Origin: Lignipirellula cremea
Lineage (GTDB): Bacteria > Planctomycetota > Planctomycetia > Pirellulales > Pirellulaceae
Direction: 5' to 3'
Assembly: GCF_007751035.1 (NCBI RefSeq)
Contig: NZ_CP036433.1
Span: 9,157,001-9,221,000 of the forward strand
DNA: 64,000 nucleotides
Shown in pieces: positions 55,590 to 64,000 of the stretch. How positions within the stretch are numbered: the first letter of the stretch is position 1; every line of letters starts with the position of its first letter. Below the pieces are notes generated by a model. It saw nothing but the letters and a program-made list of their open reading frames with translations, did not search any database and was not told the origin of the DNA. The translations under genes were made by a program, and so were the position numbers.

Positions 55590-57752
55590 ATGCCCGTGCA
55601 GTCTGACCCCAGCGTTCGCGAGTTTGGATCGACCCGTTTGCGGTTGCGCAGCGATTTGATCTTTACGCCGCAGCTGACGGGTGACCGGCCGTACTACCTG
55701 GTCGAGGATCCGCTGAACTCGCGGTTCTTCCGGCTGGGTCATGTCGAATATACGCTGGTCACGCTGCTCGACGGCCAGACCACCATCCACGACGCGCTCA
55801 GCCATTTGTCGACCGTGCTGCCGCATCACCAGTTAACCGAAGCCGACGCCGCGGCCCATTGCCGCTGGCTGGTGGCGATGGATCTGGCGCATACGGAAGA
55901 ATCCGCCCAGGCGGCCCGACTGGCCGGCAGCGCCCAGACGGCCGCCCGGCAGAAGACGCTGGCGCAGTGGAACCCGATCTCCTTCCGCCTGCCGTTGGGC
56001 CGCCCTGACCCGATGTTCACCCGGTTGGCCGGTGCGCTCGGCTGGCTGTACTCGCCCGCGGCGACCGCAGTGGGGCTGCTGCTGGCGGCTGTCGGCGGGT
56101 TTCTGGTCTGCTCGCGGTGGGAAGCGTTCGTCGCTTCGTCGCAGGGCGTGTTTGCGCCGGGCAACTGGATCTGGATGGTCGTCTGCTGGGTGCTGCTGAA
56201 GATCGTCCATGAAATTTCGCATGGCGTGGTTTGCAAACGTTATGGCGGGACGGTCCGCGAAACGGGCGTGCAGTTCATCCTGCTGGCTCCGCTGGCTTAT
56301 GTCGACGTCACCTCCAGCTGGCGGTTCCGTTCGCGCTGGCGACGGATCCACGTCGCGGCCGCCGGGATGTACAGCGAGCTGGTGATCGCCGGGATCGCGG
56401 CCCTGGCGTGGAGCCAGACCGGCGACGGCTGGCTGGGGAATTTCTGCTTCAACCTGATCCTGATGGCGAGCGTCACCACGCTGCTCTTTAACGCCAACCC
56501 GCTGATGAAATTCGACGGCTATTACATGCTGTCTGACGCACTCTCGCTGCCCAACTTGTACGGGAACGGCCAGGCCTGCCTGCGCTACGCGGCGTGCCGC
56601 TATCTGCTGGGGATGCCGGCCGCCCTGCCGGACTGGACGCCCCGCGAGTCGACCATTTTTCACCTGTATGGCTGGGCCGCGTTTGCCTGGCGGATCGTGA
56701 TCAGCGTCACCATGATCGTGACGGCGGCCGCCCTGTTCCACGGCGCCGGCGTCCTGCTGGCCTGTCTGGCGGGCGTGCTCTGGCTGGGTTTGCCGGCCTT
56801 TCATTTCGTCAAATTCCTGGCGACCGACGAAGGCGGACCACAGCCGCAGCGATTGCGTTTCCTGCTGATCGCTTCGCTCGCCACGGCGATGGCGGTCGGG
56901 ATCTTTGGCTTTGTCCCCTGGCCGGGAACGATCGCGGCGCCGGGCGTGGTCGACTATTCGCCCCCCCAGTTGATCCGGGCCTCCAGTGCGGGGTTTGTGC
57001 AATCGATTCACGTGCAAAGCGGCCAGCAGGTCCAGCCGGGCGAACTGCTCGTGGTGCTGGAAAATCGCGAGCTGGTGCGTGAACTGGCCGACCTGCAGCT
57101 GCAGATTCGCCAGTCGGAGTTGCGCGGAAGGCAGCGGGAGCAAAAGGGCGAACTGGCCGCCGAACAGGCCGAAGAGAAACAGGCCGAAGCGCTCCGCAGC
57201 CAGCTCGCCGAAAAACAGATCCAGGTCGAGCGGCTCACCGTCCGCGCCCCGTGCGCGGGACAGGTGATCGGCCGCAACCTGGACGCGCTGCAAGGGAAGT
57301 TTCTGGAAGAAGGGGACGAGCTGTTCTCCCTGGGGGACGAAGCGCACAAGGAGCTTCGGATTTCCATTGCGCAGGACGACCTCGAGGTGTTCCACCACCA
57401 GGTGCAGCAACCCGTGCGGATCGACGTGCCGGGACTGGCCCTGTGGCGAAGTCCCCTGGAGAAGGTCATCCCGCGAGCCACGTTGACGCCGCCGCATCCT
57501 GCGTTTGCCGCCGCCCATGGGGGTCCGTTGCCGGTCAAACCGACGGCCGCCCGATCTGACGGTTCGCCGCAGGACGCCTATGAATTGCTGGAGCCGCGCT
57601 TCACCGCCACGGTCCGTTTGACTCCGGCCGAAAGCCGCCAGCTGCGCACCGGGCAACGGGTCGTTGTGAGCCATCGTGCGCTTCACGAGTCGATCGGACA
57701 GCATCTTTACCACGCAGCCGCCGCCTGGATTCGCGAGCGTCTGGCTTCCTGA
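55590..57752 (+). CDS. M50 (site-2 protease-like) membrane protein fused to an adaptor domain
   Basis: A 720-residue polytopic membrane protein of the putative peptide zinc metalloprotease (YydH-like) group. The N-terminal ~30-100 residues resemble a PqqD-like/winged domain (YYLVEDPLNSRFFRLGHVEY). The M50 core has HEISH at 207-211 in membrane helix KIVHEISHGVVCKRYGG, and the third ligand region NANPLMKFDG with D309. Several further membrane helices follow to about residue 455. Then a lipoyl/HlyD-like periplasmic domain (VDYSPPQLIRASSAGFVQSI, LTVRAPCAGQVIGRNLDAL) carries a long coiled coil. Site-2 proteases cut within or near the membrane; coupled to an adaptor, this could process or hand over a secreted substrate. 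It is followed by giant 2 after 155 bp on the same strand. Confidence 0.88.
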   Translation: MPVQSDPSVREFGSTRLRLRSDLIFTPQLTGDRPYYLVEDPLNSRFFRLGHVEYTLVTLLDGQTTIHDALSHLSTVLPHHQLTEADAAAHCRWLVAMDLAHTEESAQAARLAGSAQTAARQKTLAQWNPISFRLPLGRPDPMFTRLAGALGWLYSPAATAVGLLLAAVGGFLVCSRWEAFVASSQGVFAPGNWIWMVVCWVLLKIVHEISHGVVCKRYGGTVRETGVQFILLAPLAYVDVTSSWRFRSRWRRIHVAAAGMYSELVIAGIAALAWSQTGDGWLGNFCFNLILMASVTTLLFNANPLMKFDGYYMLSDALSLPNLYGNGQACLRYAACRYLLGMPAALPDWTPRESTIFHLYGWAAFAWRIVISVTMIVTAAALFHGAGVLLACLAGVLWLGLPAFHFVKFLATDEGGPQPQRLRFLLIASLATAMAVGIFGFVPWPGTIAAPGVVDYSPPQLIRASSAGFVQSIHVQSGQQVQPGELLVVLENRELVRELADLQLQIRQSELRGRQREQKGELAAEQAEEKQAEALRSQLAEKQIQVERLTVRAPCAGQVIGRNLDALQGKFLEEGDELFSLGDEAHKELRISIAQDDLEVFHHQVQQPVRIDVPGLALWRSPLEKVIPRATLTPPHPAFAAAHGGPLPVKPTAARSDGSPQDAYELLEPRFTATVRLTPAESRQLRTGQRVVVSHRALHESIGQHLYHAAAAWIRERLAS

Positions 57753-57907
57753 TTCGCTCCTGCTGGGACCATCTTTTTCCCGGGGCGCAACCGCGGGCGC
57801 TCTACGTTTTTCCCGTCCCTGGGGAGAATCGTGACCTAGGCTTGTAGTGCAACTGGTCTGCGCTCAGATCGGTCGATTTATCTCCCGCCTCAAGGGCGAC
57901 GCTGCCG

Positions 57908-60900
57908 ATGGCGTTCTGGAAAACCTCGAAAACCCCGCAACCGCTGCGAAAATCGGCGCCTGACTACGGTCTGCTCGAAGATCGCGTCATGCTGAGCGCT
58001 GCGCCGTTGCCCGTTCTCGACGGAGCCCCGGAAAGCCAGGCCGGCGACGGTTCCCTGGCCGGCGCGCAGGCGGCCATGATGGCCGATGCTTCCCAGGGGG
58101 TTGCGCCCCAGTTCGCGCAAACGGCCGATTCCCAGGGCCGGGCGGAATCGTCGTTCCGTTTTGAATCGCAGAACGATCTGCAGCAGGCCCGGCAGGAACT
58201 GGTCGTGATCGACCCGGCGGCCGCCGACTACCAGCAGCTGGTCGACGACCTGCTGGCCCAGGAAACCTCCACCCGGAGGTTCGAGGTCGTCCTGCTCGAC
58301 GGCGACCGCGACGGCCTGGAGCAACTGGGCGAAATCCTGGCTCGATATAATAACCTCGACGCAGTGCATCTGGTATCGCACGGTGCGGCCGGCGTGATCC
58401 AGCTGGGAAGCAGCCAGCTGCAGCTGGAAAATGTGGGGGCCTATGCGGGCAGTCTTGTCGGCTGGCGGGACGCCCTGGGGGCGGACGCCGACCTGTTGAT
58501 TTACGGTTGTGATCTGGCCGCCAGCGAAGACGGCCGCACGCTGATCCAGTCGCTGGCGACGCTGACCGGCGCCGATGTGGCCGCCAGCGACGATCCCACC
58601 GGCGCGGAGGCCCGGGGCGGCGACTGGGACCTGGAGTATCGCCTGGGCGAGCTGGAAACGCAGGTCGCTTTTAGCGCGGCCGCGCAAACTTCCTGGCAAG
58701 GACTGCTGGCGGCGCCGCCGGTGGTGTCGACCTATATCGTCAGCAATACGAACAGCTCCGGCGCCGGTTCGCTGGCGCAAGCAATCACGGACGCCAACAC
58801 CAGCGCCGGCTATGACCGCATCGAGTTCCAGCTCGACGTCGCCGACCCGAACTATATCGATCCCTCGCCCGGCAATCCCGGCAGCGGGGACGAATACTGG
58901 ACAATCCCGCTAACCCAGGAGCTGCCGTCGATCACCGAAGGGGTCGAAATCGATGCAACCTCCCAGGCCGGCTTCAGCGGGACGCCCGTCATCGAAATCG
59001 ACGGCTCCGCCCTGGGGGTCGACCAGAACGGCTTCACACTGGAGGGCGGCGGCGTGACGATTCGCGGATTCGCGATCAACCGCTTCTCCGGCGCCGGCAT
59101 TGAGATTCTCAACACTTCCGACGACAACACGATTGCGGGCAATTACCTCGGAACCGATATCACCGGCGCGCAGACCGGTTTCGGCAATCGCTACGGGATC
59201 ACTGTCGAGGGCGACAACAACACCATCGGCGGCGTCACGGCGGATGATCGCAACCTCATTTCCGGAAACAATACGCAAAGCGACAGCTATGGCATTGGGT
59301 TTCTCGATGACGCGCACGACAATCGCGTCCTGGGTAACTATATCGGTACAACCGCTGACGGCCTGTCCGCACTGGCCAACGGCCAGGGCGTGCTCTTCCT
59401 GGAATTCGCGGACCAGAACGTCATTGGCGGCGAAGCGGCCGGACAAGGGAACGTCATTGCATTCAATACGGGCAATGGCATCGCCATCACTTCCAGCTTT
59501 TCCGAAGAGAACGCCTTTGTACGAAACTCGATCCACTCCAACGGCCTGCTCGGCATCGATCTGGGAACGGCCGGCGCCAACGCCAACGACTCGGGCGACG
59601 GCGATACAGGCGCCAACAGCCTGCAGAACGCGCCCGTCATTACCAGCGCCACGACCAACGGCGCCCAGACGAATATTTCCGTCACCCTGAACAGCAACGC
59701 ATCCACCCGTTATCGCGTGGAGATTTACTCCAGCACCATGGCCGACAGCAGCGGCTATGGCGAGGGCGAAACTTTCCTGGGCGTAGTGGACCTGACGACC
59801 AACGGGCTCGGAAACGCCAGTTTTTCGACCACCCTTTTCGAGCATCTCCCCACGGGAACTTACATCAGCGCGATTGCGTCCCGGCTGGATGCGGACGACG
59901 CGCCGCTGGAAACTTCGGAGTTCTCCGCCGTGGTGATTGTCGGCGACGGCGAAGCGACCTTTCAGCAAGGGCTGGACAGTTACGCGGGAACCCAGGACAC
60001 CTACATTTCCTCGAATGCGCCCAACACCGCCTACGGAAATTCCGACCGACTTTACGCCGATTTATCGAATTCTGCAGGCGGCGTCGACCAGGCACTGCTT
60101 CGCTTCGACGATCTGTTCGGCGATGGGCCTGGCCAGATCCCGCTGGGGTCCACCATTCTTTCCGCCCAGCTGACTGTTTACGCCGACAGCCTCTCGGCGG
60201 ACGCAACGGCGAGTTTTCACCGCATGCTCGTCGACTGGTCCGAGGGCTCTACCTGGAACAGCCTGAACGCCGGCGTCTCGGCCAACAACAGCGAAGCGGA
60301 AGCGATCGCCGACGCAGTCTTTGTCGACACGAATACTGCGGGATTGCAAACGATCGTCGGACTGGAAGATTCCCTGCAGGCCTGGTCCGACGGCGAGGCC
60401 AACTACGGCTGGGCCATTCTGACGGACACCAACGACAACTGGGGCTTCCGCACCTCCGAGCACGTCACGGCAAGCCACCGTCCGGCCCTGAGCGTGACGT
60501 ACATCGCGCCGAATACCGCCCCGGTCCTGGATAACGCCCTGAGCCCCGTCTTCACCGCCCAGGAAGAAGACGCCGGCGCCCCCAGCGGCGCGGTCGGCAC
60601 GCTCGTTTCGGAGCTGGTCGATTTCTCCAGCCCGGCCGGTCAGGTCGACAATGTGACCGATCCCGACACCGGAGCACTAACCGGCATCGCTGTGACGGCG
60701 ACCAACACCTCGATCGGGCGCTGGTGGTACACGACCGACGGCGGATCCAACTGGAACGCCCTGGATCCCGTCAGCAACGCCAGCGCCCTGCTGCTGGCCG
60801 CCGACTCCCAGACGCGCCTTTATTTCCAGCCCGACGCCAACGCCAACGGCCTGCTGGCCGACGCTATCACCTTCCGCGCCTGGGACCAGACCACCGGCGT

Positions 60901-63900
60901 GAACGGGCAACCGGCCGACACGACCAGCAACGGCGGCTCGACGGCCTTCTCCACCGCCACGGACACGGCCAGCCTGACGGTGAACGCCGTCAACGACCTG
61001 CCGGTGCTGCTCGCCGGCAGTGTGGACAATTTGACGGTCAACGAAGATTCCGGCCTGACCTCGCTGGGACTTGGCGGCCTGGCGTTTGGTCCCGGCGGCG
61101 GTCCCGACGAAGCCAGCCAGACTCTCAGTTATGAAGTGAACGTCATTCCCGACGCGGTCAACTTCGGCAGCATTTTCCTGGCCGATGGAACGACCGTCGT
61201 GGGAACGGGAGCGTACTCTCTGGCCCAGATCCAGGGCATGCAGTTTCGCCCCGCCGACAACCAAAGCGGCGGCCCTTCGTTCTTTGGCTTCCAGGTAACC
61301 GACTCCGGCCCGGGCGCGTTCAAGCTGGGAGTGTTCCAGCAGCTGAACATTACCCCGGTCAACGACGCCCCGGTGGTGACAACGACCGCCGCGCCGCTTG
61401 AATACCGGGAAGGCGATCCGCCCACGGTGATCGACAACGGACTGACGGTCGTCGATTCCGACCATGCCAACCTGCAGAGCGCGTCGGTCCAGTTCACCGG
61501 CGGTTTTGTCGCCGGGCAGGATGTGCTCGCCTTTACCGACCAGTTGGGAATCACGGGCGCCTACGACGCTGTTGCCGGCATCCTGAGCCTGACCGGTACG
61601 GCCTCGGTCGCCGACTACCAGGCCGCTTTGCGAACCGTCACCTACGAAAACACCAGCAGCCTTCCCAGCACCGCCGCCAGGACGGTCAGCTTTACCGTAA
61701 AAGACGGCGTCGACACCAGCCTGGCCGCCACCCGGCAGATCAACGTCACCGAGATCGACAACGACGCCCCCACCCTGATTGCCAATACGGGCTCGTCGGT
61801 CAACGAAGGCGGAACCGACACGATCGCCCGCACCGAACTGGAGTATCGCGACACCGAACAACCCGCAACCGCCGTGACCTACACCGTCACCGGCGGCCCG
61901 GCCAACGGACAGCTGGAACTGACGACCGATCCGGGAATCGCCGTCTTCAGCTTCACCCAGGACGACATCAACAACAACCGGCTGGTCTACGTCCACGACG
62001 GCTCGAACACCACCAGCGGCGACTTTACGTTCGACGTCGCCGACGGCCAGGGGAACGATATCGCTGGCCAGATCTTCGCCATTACGGTCGCCGCCATCGA
62101 TGACGACGCCCCCGCGCTAATCGTCAACGCGGGCTCGTCGGTCAGCGAAGGCGGAACGGAGACGATCACACGCACCGAGTTGGAGTATCGCGACACCGAA
62201 CAACCCGCAACCGCCGTGACCTATATCGTCTCCAGCGGACCGGCGAACGGACAGCTGGAACTGACGACCGACCCAGGAGTTCCCGTCGCCAGCTTCACCC
62301 AGGACGACATCAACAACAACCGCCTGATTTTTGTTCACGACGGCACGAACACCACCAGCGGCGACTTTACCTTCGACGTCAGCGACGGCCAGGGGAACGA
62401 CATCGCTGGCCAGACTTTCGCCATTACGGTCGCCGCCATCGATGACGACGCTCCCACCCAGGTCGCCAACACAGGCGTCGGCGTCGGCGAAGGCGGCGCC
62501 GCCATGCTCACCCGCGGCGTGCTGGAATTTGTCGACGCCGAACAGCCGGCGACCGCAGTTGTCTTCAGCGTCACCGGCGGCCCGGCTAACGGCCATCTCG
62601 AACTGATGACCAATCCCGGCGCGGCCGTACTCAGCTTCACGCAGGATGACATCAACAGCAACCTGCTCGTGTACGTGCATGACGGCACGAACACCACCAG
62701 CGGCGACTTCACCTTCAGCGTTACTGACGGCCAGGGGAACGATGTCGCCGGACTAACCTTCGCCGTCACGGTGATGCCTTTCGATGACGACGCCCCCGCC
62801 CTGATCGTCAATACGGGCTCCTCGGTCAGTGAAGGCGGAACCGACACGATCGCCCGCAGCGAACTGGAGTATCGCGACACCGAACAACCGGCGACGGCCG
62901 TGACCTACACCCTCACCGGCGGACCGGCCAACGGCCAGCTGGAACTGACGACCGATCCGGGAGTCGCCGTCGCCAGCTTCACCCAGGACGACATTAACAA
63001 TAACCGCCTCGTTTACGTCCACGACGGCTCGAACACCACCAGCGGCGACTTTACGTTCAACGTTACCGACGGCCAGACTAACGATATCACCGGCCAGACT
63101 TTCGCCATTACCGTCGCCGCCATCGATGACGACGCCCCCTTCCTGGTCGCCAATACGGGCTCTTCGGTCGCGAACAGCCAAACGGTGACCCTGACCCGCA
63201 GCCAGCTGGAATACGGCGACACCGAACAACCGGCAACCGCGGTGACCTTTACGGTCGACAGCGGACCGGCCAATGGGCGACTCCAGCTTTCGAGCAGCCC
63301 AGGCGTAGCGATCACCACCTTTACGCAGGACGACGTGAACAATCTTCGTCTGCAGTACGTCCACGACGGCAGCCTGACGACCGACGGCAACTTCTCCTTT
63401 CTCGTCAGCGACGGCCAGGGGAACAGCCTCGCCGGGCAGACGTTCACCATCGCCGTTCCGATTCCCATTCCGGTGAACATGGCGCCGGTGATCACGTCCA
63501 GCAACGCCGTCAACGCGGCCGAGAACCAGACGGACGTGCTCACCGTGACGGCCAGCGACGCCGACGGCGACAAGCCCACGTTCAGCATCCAGGGCGGGGC
63601 CGACGCCGCGAAGTTCTCACTGGACAGCATGACCGGCGTGCTGGTCTTCCTGGCGGTTCCCGACCTGGAAGCCCCGGGCGACGCCAACGGCGATAATATC
63701 TACAGCCTGCAGATCGCCGCCGATGACGGCCGTGGCGGAATCGACCTGCAGACGCTGAATGTCACGGTAACCGACGTCAACGAAGCGCCCACGCTCAATC
63801 CGGCGACCTTGACCCTGAACGAGAACAGCCCCGCCGGCGCCTCGGCCGGATTCGCCAAGGCCAGCGACCCCGACGCCGGCCAGTCGCTGCGGTACGTGAT

Positions 63901-64000
63901 TACGGGCGGCAACGGCGCACCGGCTTTCGCCATCGATCCCGTTTCGGGCGAAATCACCGTCGCCGACAGCAGTCTGCTTGATTACGAAACAACGCCCCAG
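57908..64000 (+). CDS. Giant LEPR-XLL/DUF4347 protein with beta-helix and CSPG-type repeats (giant 2, 3' partial)
   Basis: The frame is open to the right edge; 2031 residues are visible. It has no classical signal peptide. LEDRVMLSA at 23-31 matches the LEPR-XLL motif. DUF4347 at about 97-265 has HLVSHG and IYGCD like giant 1. A right-handed beta-helix region (~275-560) has repeated GN-x-I-G and N-x-I-S-G turns, followed by a DNRLRE-like region (~680-870; TYISSNAPNTAYGNSDRLYA, LLRFD, LSVTYI). Beta-sandwich regions and a cadherin-like domain come next, then five CSPG-type repeats (~1284-1853) and two cadherin repeats at the edge. AAGGGCG precedes the ATG. By position it is the natural cargo of the upstream TolC/SecA-like/adaptor/M50 genes. 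Likely a surface adhesin; the C-terminus is unknown. Confidence 0.9.
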   Translation, partial: MAFWKTSKTPQPLRKSAPDYGLLEDRVMLSAAPLPVLDGAPESQAGDGSLAGAQAAMMADASQGVAPQFAQTADSQGRAESSFRFESQNDLQQARQELVVIDPAAADYQQLVDDLLAQETSTRRFEVVLLDGDRDGLEQLGEILARYNNLDAVHLVSHGAAGVIQLGSSQLQLENVGAYAGSLVGWRDALGADADLLIYGCDLAASEDGRTLIQSLATLTGADVAASDDPTGAEARGGDWDLEYRLGELETQVAFSAAAQTSWQGLLAAPPVVSTYIVSNTNSSGAGSLAQAITDANTSAGYDRIEFQLDVADPNYIDPSPGNPGSGDEYWTIPLTQELPSITEGVEIDATSQAGFSGTPVIEIDGSALGVDQNGFTLEGGGVTIRGFAINRFSGAGIEILNTSDDNTIAGNYLGTDITGAQTGFGNRYGITVEGDNNTIGGVTADDRNLISGNNTQSDSYGIGFLDDAHDNRVLGNYIGTTADGLSALANGQGVLFLEFADQNVIGGEAAGQGNVIAFNTGNGIAITSSFSEENAFVRNSIHSNGLLGIDLGTAGANANDSGDGDTGANSLQNAPVITSATTNGAQTNISVTLNSNASTRYRVEIYSSTMADSSGYGEGETFLGVVDLTTNGLGNASFSTTLFEHLPTGTYISAIASRLDADDAPLETSEFSAVVIVGDGEATFQQGLDSYAGTQDTYISSNAPNTAYGNSDRLYADLSNSAGGVDQALLRFDDLFGDGPGQIPLGSTILSAQLTVYADSLSADATASFHRMLVDWSEGSTWNSLNAGVSANNSEAEAIADAVFVDTNTAGLQTIVGLEDSLQAWSDGEANYGWAILTDTNDNWGFRTSEHVTASHRPALSVTYIAPNTAPVLDNALSPVFTAQEEDAGAPSGAVGTLVSELVDFSSPAGQVDNVTDPDTGALTGIAVTATNTSIGRWWYTTDGGSNWNALDPVSNASALLLAADSQTRLYFQPDANANGLLADAITFRAWDQTTGVNGQPADTTSNGGSTAFSTATDTASLTVNAVNDLPVLLAGSVDNLTVNEDSGLTSLGLGGLAFGPGGGPDEASQTLSYEVNVIPDAVNFGSIFLADGTTVVGTGAYSLAQIQGMQFRPADNQSGGPSFFGFQVTDSGPGAFKLGVFQQLNITPVNDAPVVTTTAAPLEYREGDPPTVIDNGLTVVDSDHANLQSASVQFTGGFVAGQDVLAFTDQLGITGAYDAVAGILSLTGTASVADYQAALRTVTYENTSSLPSTAARTVSFTVKDGVDTSLAATRQINVTEIDNDAPTLIANTGSSVNEGGTDTIARTELEYRDTEQPATAVTYTVTGGPANGQLELTTDPGIAVFSFTQDDINNNRLVYVHDGSNTTSGDFTFDVADGQGNDIAGQIFAITVAAIDDDAPALIVNAGSSVSEGGTETITRTELEYRDTEQPATAVTYIVSSGPANGQLELTTDPGVPVASFTQDDINNNRLIFVHDGTNTTSGDFTFDVSDGQGNDIAGQTFAITVAAIDDDAPTQVANTGVGVGEGGAAMLTRGVLEFVDAEQPATAVVFSVTGGPANGHLELMTNPGAAVLSFTQDDINSNLLVYVHDGTNTTSGDFTFSVTDGQGNDVAGLTFAVTVMPFDDDAPALIVNTGSSVSEGGTDTIARSELEYRDTEQPATAVTYTLTGGPANGQLELTTDPGVAVASFTQDDINNNRLVYVHDGSNTTSGDFTFNVTDGQTNDITGQTFAITVAAIDDDAPFLVANTGSSVANSQTVTLTRSQLEYGDTEQPATAVTFTVDSGPANGRLQLSSSPGVAITTFTQDDVNNLRLQYVHDGSLTTDGNFSFLVSDGQGNSLAGQTFTIAVPIPIPVNMAPVITSSNAVNAAENQTDVLTVTASDADGDKPTFSIQGGADAAKFSLDSMTGVLVFLAVPDLEAPGDANGDNIYSLQIAADDGRGGIDLQTLNVTVTDVNEAPTLNPATLTLNENSPAGASAGFAKASDPDAGQSLRYVITGGNGAPAFAIDPVSGEITVADSSLLDYETTPQ
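61757..63466 (+). repeat. Five CSPG-type tandem repeats, exactly 342 bp each
   Basis: Codons for the D-x-D-A-P junction recur at 61757, 62099, 62441, 62783 and 63125, each 342 bp (114 codons) apart with no indels. Repeats read VNTGSSVSEGG...LEYRDTEQPATAVTY...FTQDDINNNRLVYVHDG...GDFTF. The third and fifth are the most diverged. Confidence 0.9.

Noticed and set aside
46953-57752. Classical type I secretion system or RND efflux pump
   Set aside because: TolC and adaptor proteins are present, but no ABC transporter and no RND pump occur in the cluster; a SecA-like ATPase and an M50 protein take their place.
60677-61996. Minus-strand frames opposite giant 2
   Set aside because: They repeat with the 342-bp period of the plus-strand repeats and have no independent features.

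Overview
The window is high-GC bacterial DNA that reads as a planctomycete chromosome, probably Pirellulaceae-like. The evidence is two adjacent gene pairs encoding Planctomycete-cytochrome/DUF1587-DUF1592-DUF1588-DUF1585 proteins with DUF1552 proteins, a large fusion ending in a planctomycete-type membrane-bound dehydrogenase plus cytochrome c, FG-GAP proteins, and two giant proteins opening with an LEPR-XLL-like motif and a DUF4347 domain. I saw no rRNA, tRNA, CRISPR array, transposase or prophage.

Layout. 1-4.1 kb: a GT-C type membrane glycosyltransferase cut by the left edge, a di-haem cytochrome c peroxidase and an APC amino-acid permease. 4.2-10.4 kb: an SDR oxidoreductase; a leftward set with an FG-GAP protein, a SnoaL-like protein and an MDR oxidoreductase; then a Tat-exported RidA-like protein and an esterase. 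10.8-13.5 kb: aminopeptidase N. 13.9-25.7 kb: two cytochrome/DUF1552 pairs around an LRR protein and a jelly-roll/PhoD phosphatase fusion. 25.7-27.0 kb: non-coding, repeat-rich. 27.0-33.1 kb: a 1565-residue multidomain oxidoreductase-like protein and a second esterase.

33.3-46.4 kb is a leftward signalling locus. A diguanylate cyclase/HD protein, a 1964-residue DUF4347/cadherin giant and a hybrid histidine kinase are translationally coupled by 8-nt and 4-nt overlaps, with a response regulator-HD-GYP protein downstream. The cyclase and the kinase share the same membrane sensor region. 47.0-64.0 kb is rightward: a TolC-like outer-membrane protein, a short SecA-like ATPase, two SUKH (SMI1/KNR4) proteins, a periplasmic adaptor, a GAF-adaptor fusion, an M50 peptidase-adaptor fusion and a second DUF4347 giant running off the right edge.

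Main hypothesis: the rightward cluster is a dedicated, ABC-transporter-free export route for LEPR-XLL/DUF4347 giant surface proteins, and the neighbouring c-di-GMP/phosphorelay operon, which carries a giant of the same class, controls it. This is inference from gene order and domains.

Two repeat families also stand out. One is a ~130-bp element made of two hairpins joined by ACGCGT with outer inverted repeats (at about 8.3, 10.5, 10.7, 31.9 and 33.2 kb). The other is a 240/227-bp tandem repeat at 26.3-26.9 kb.
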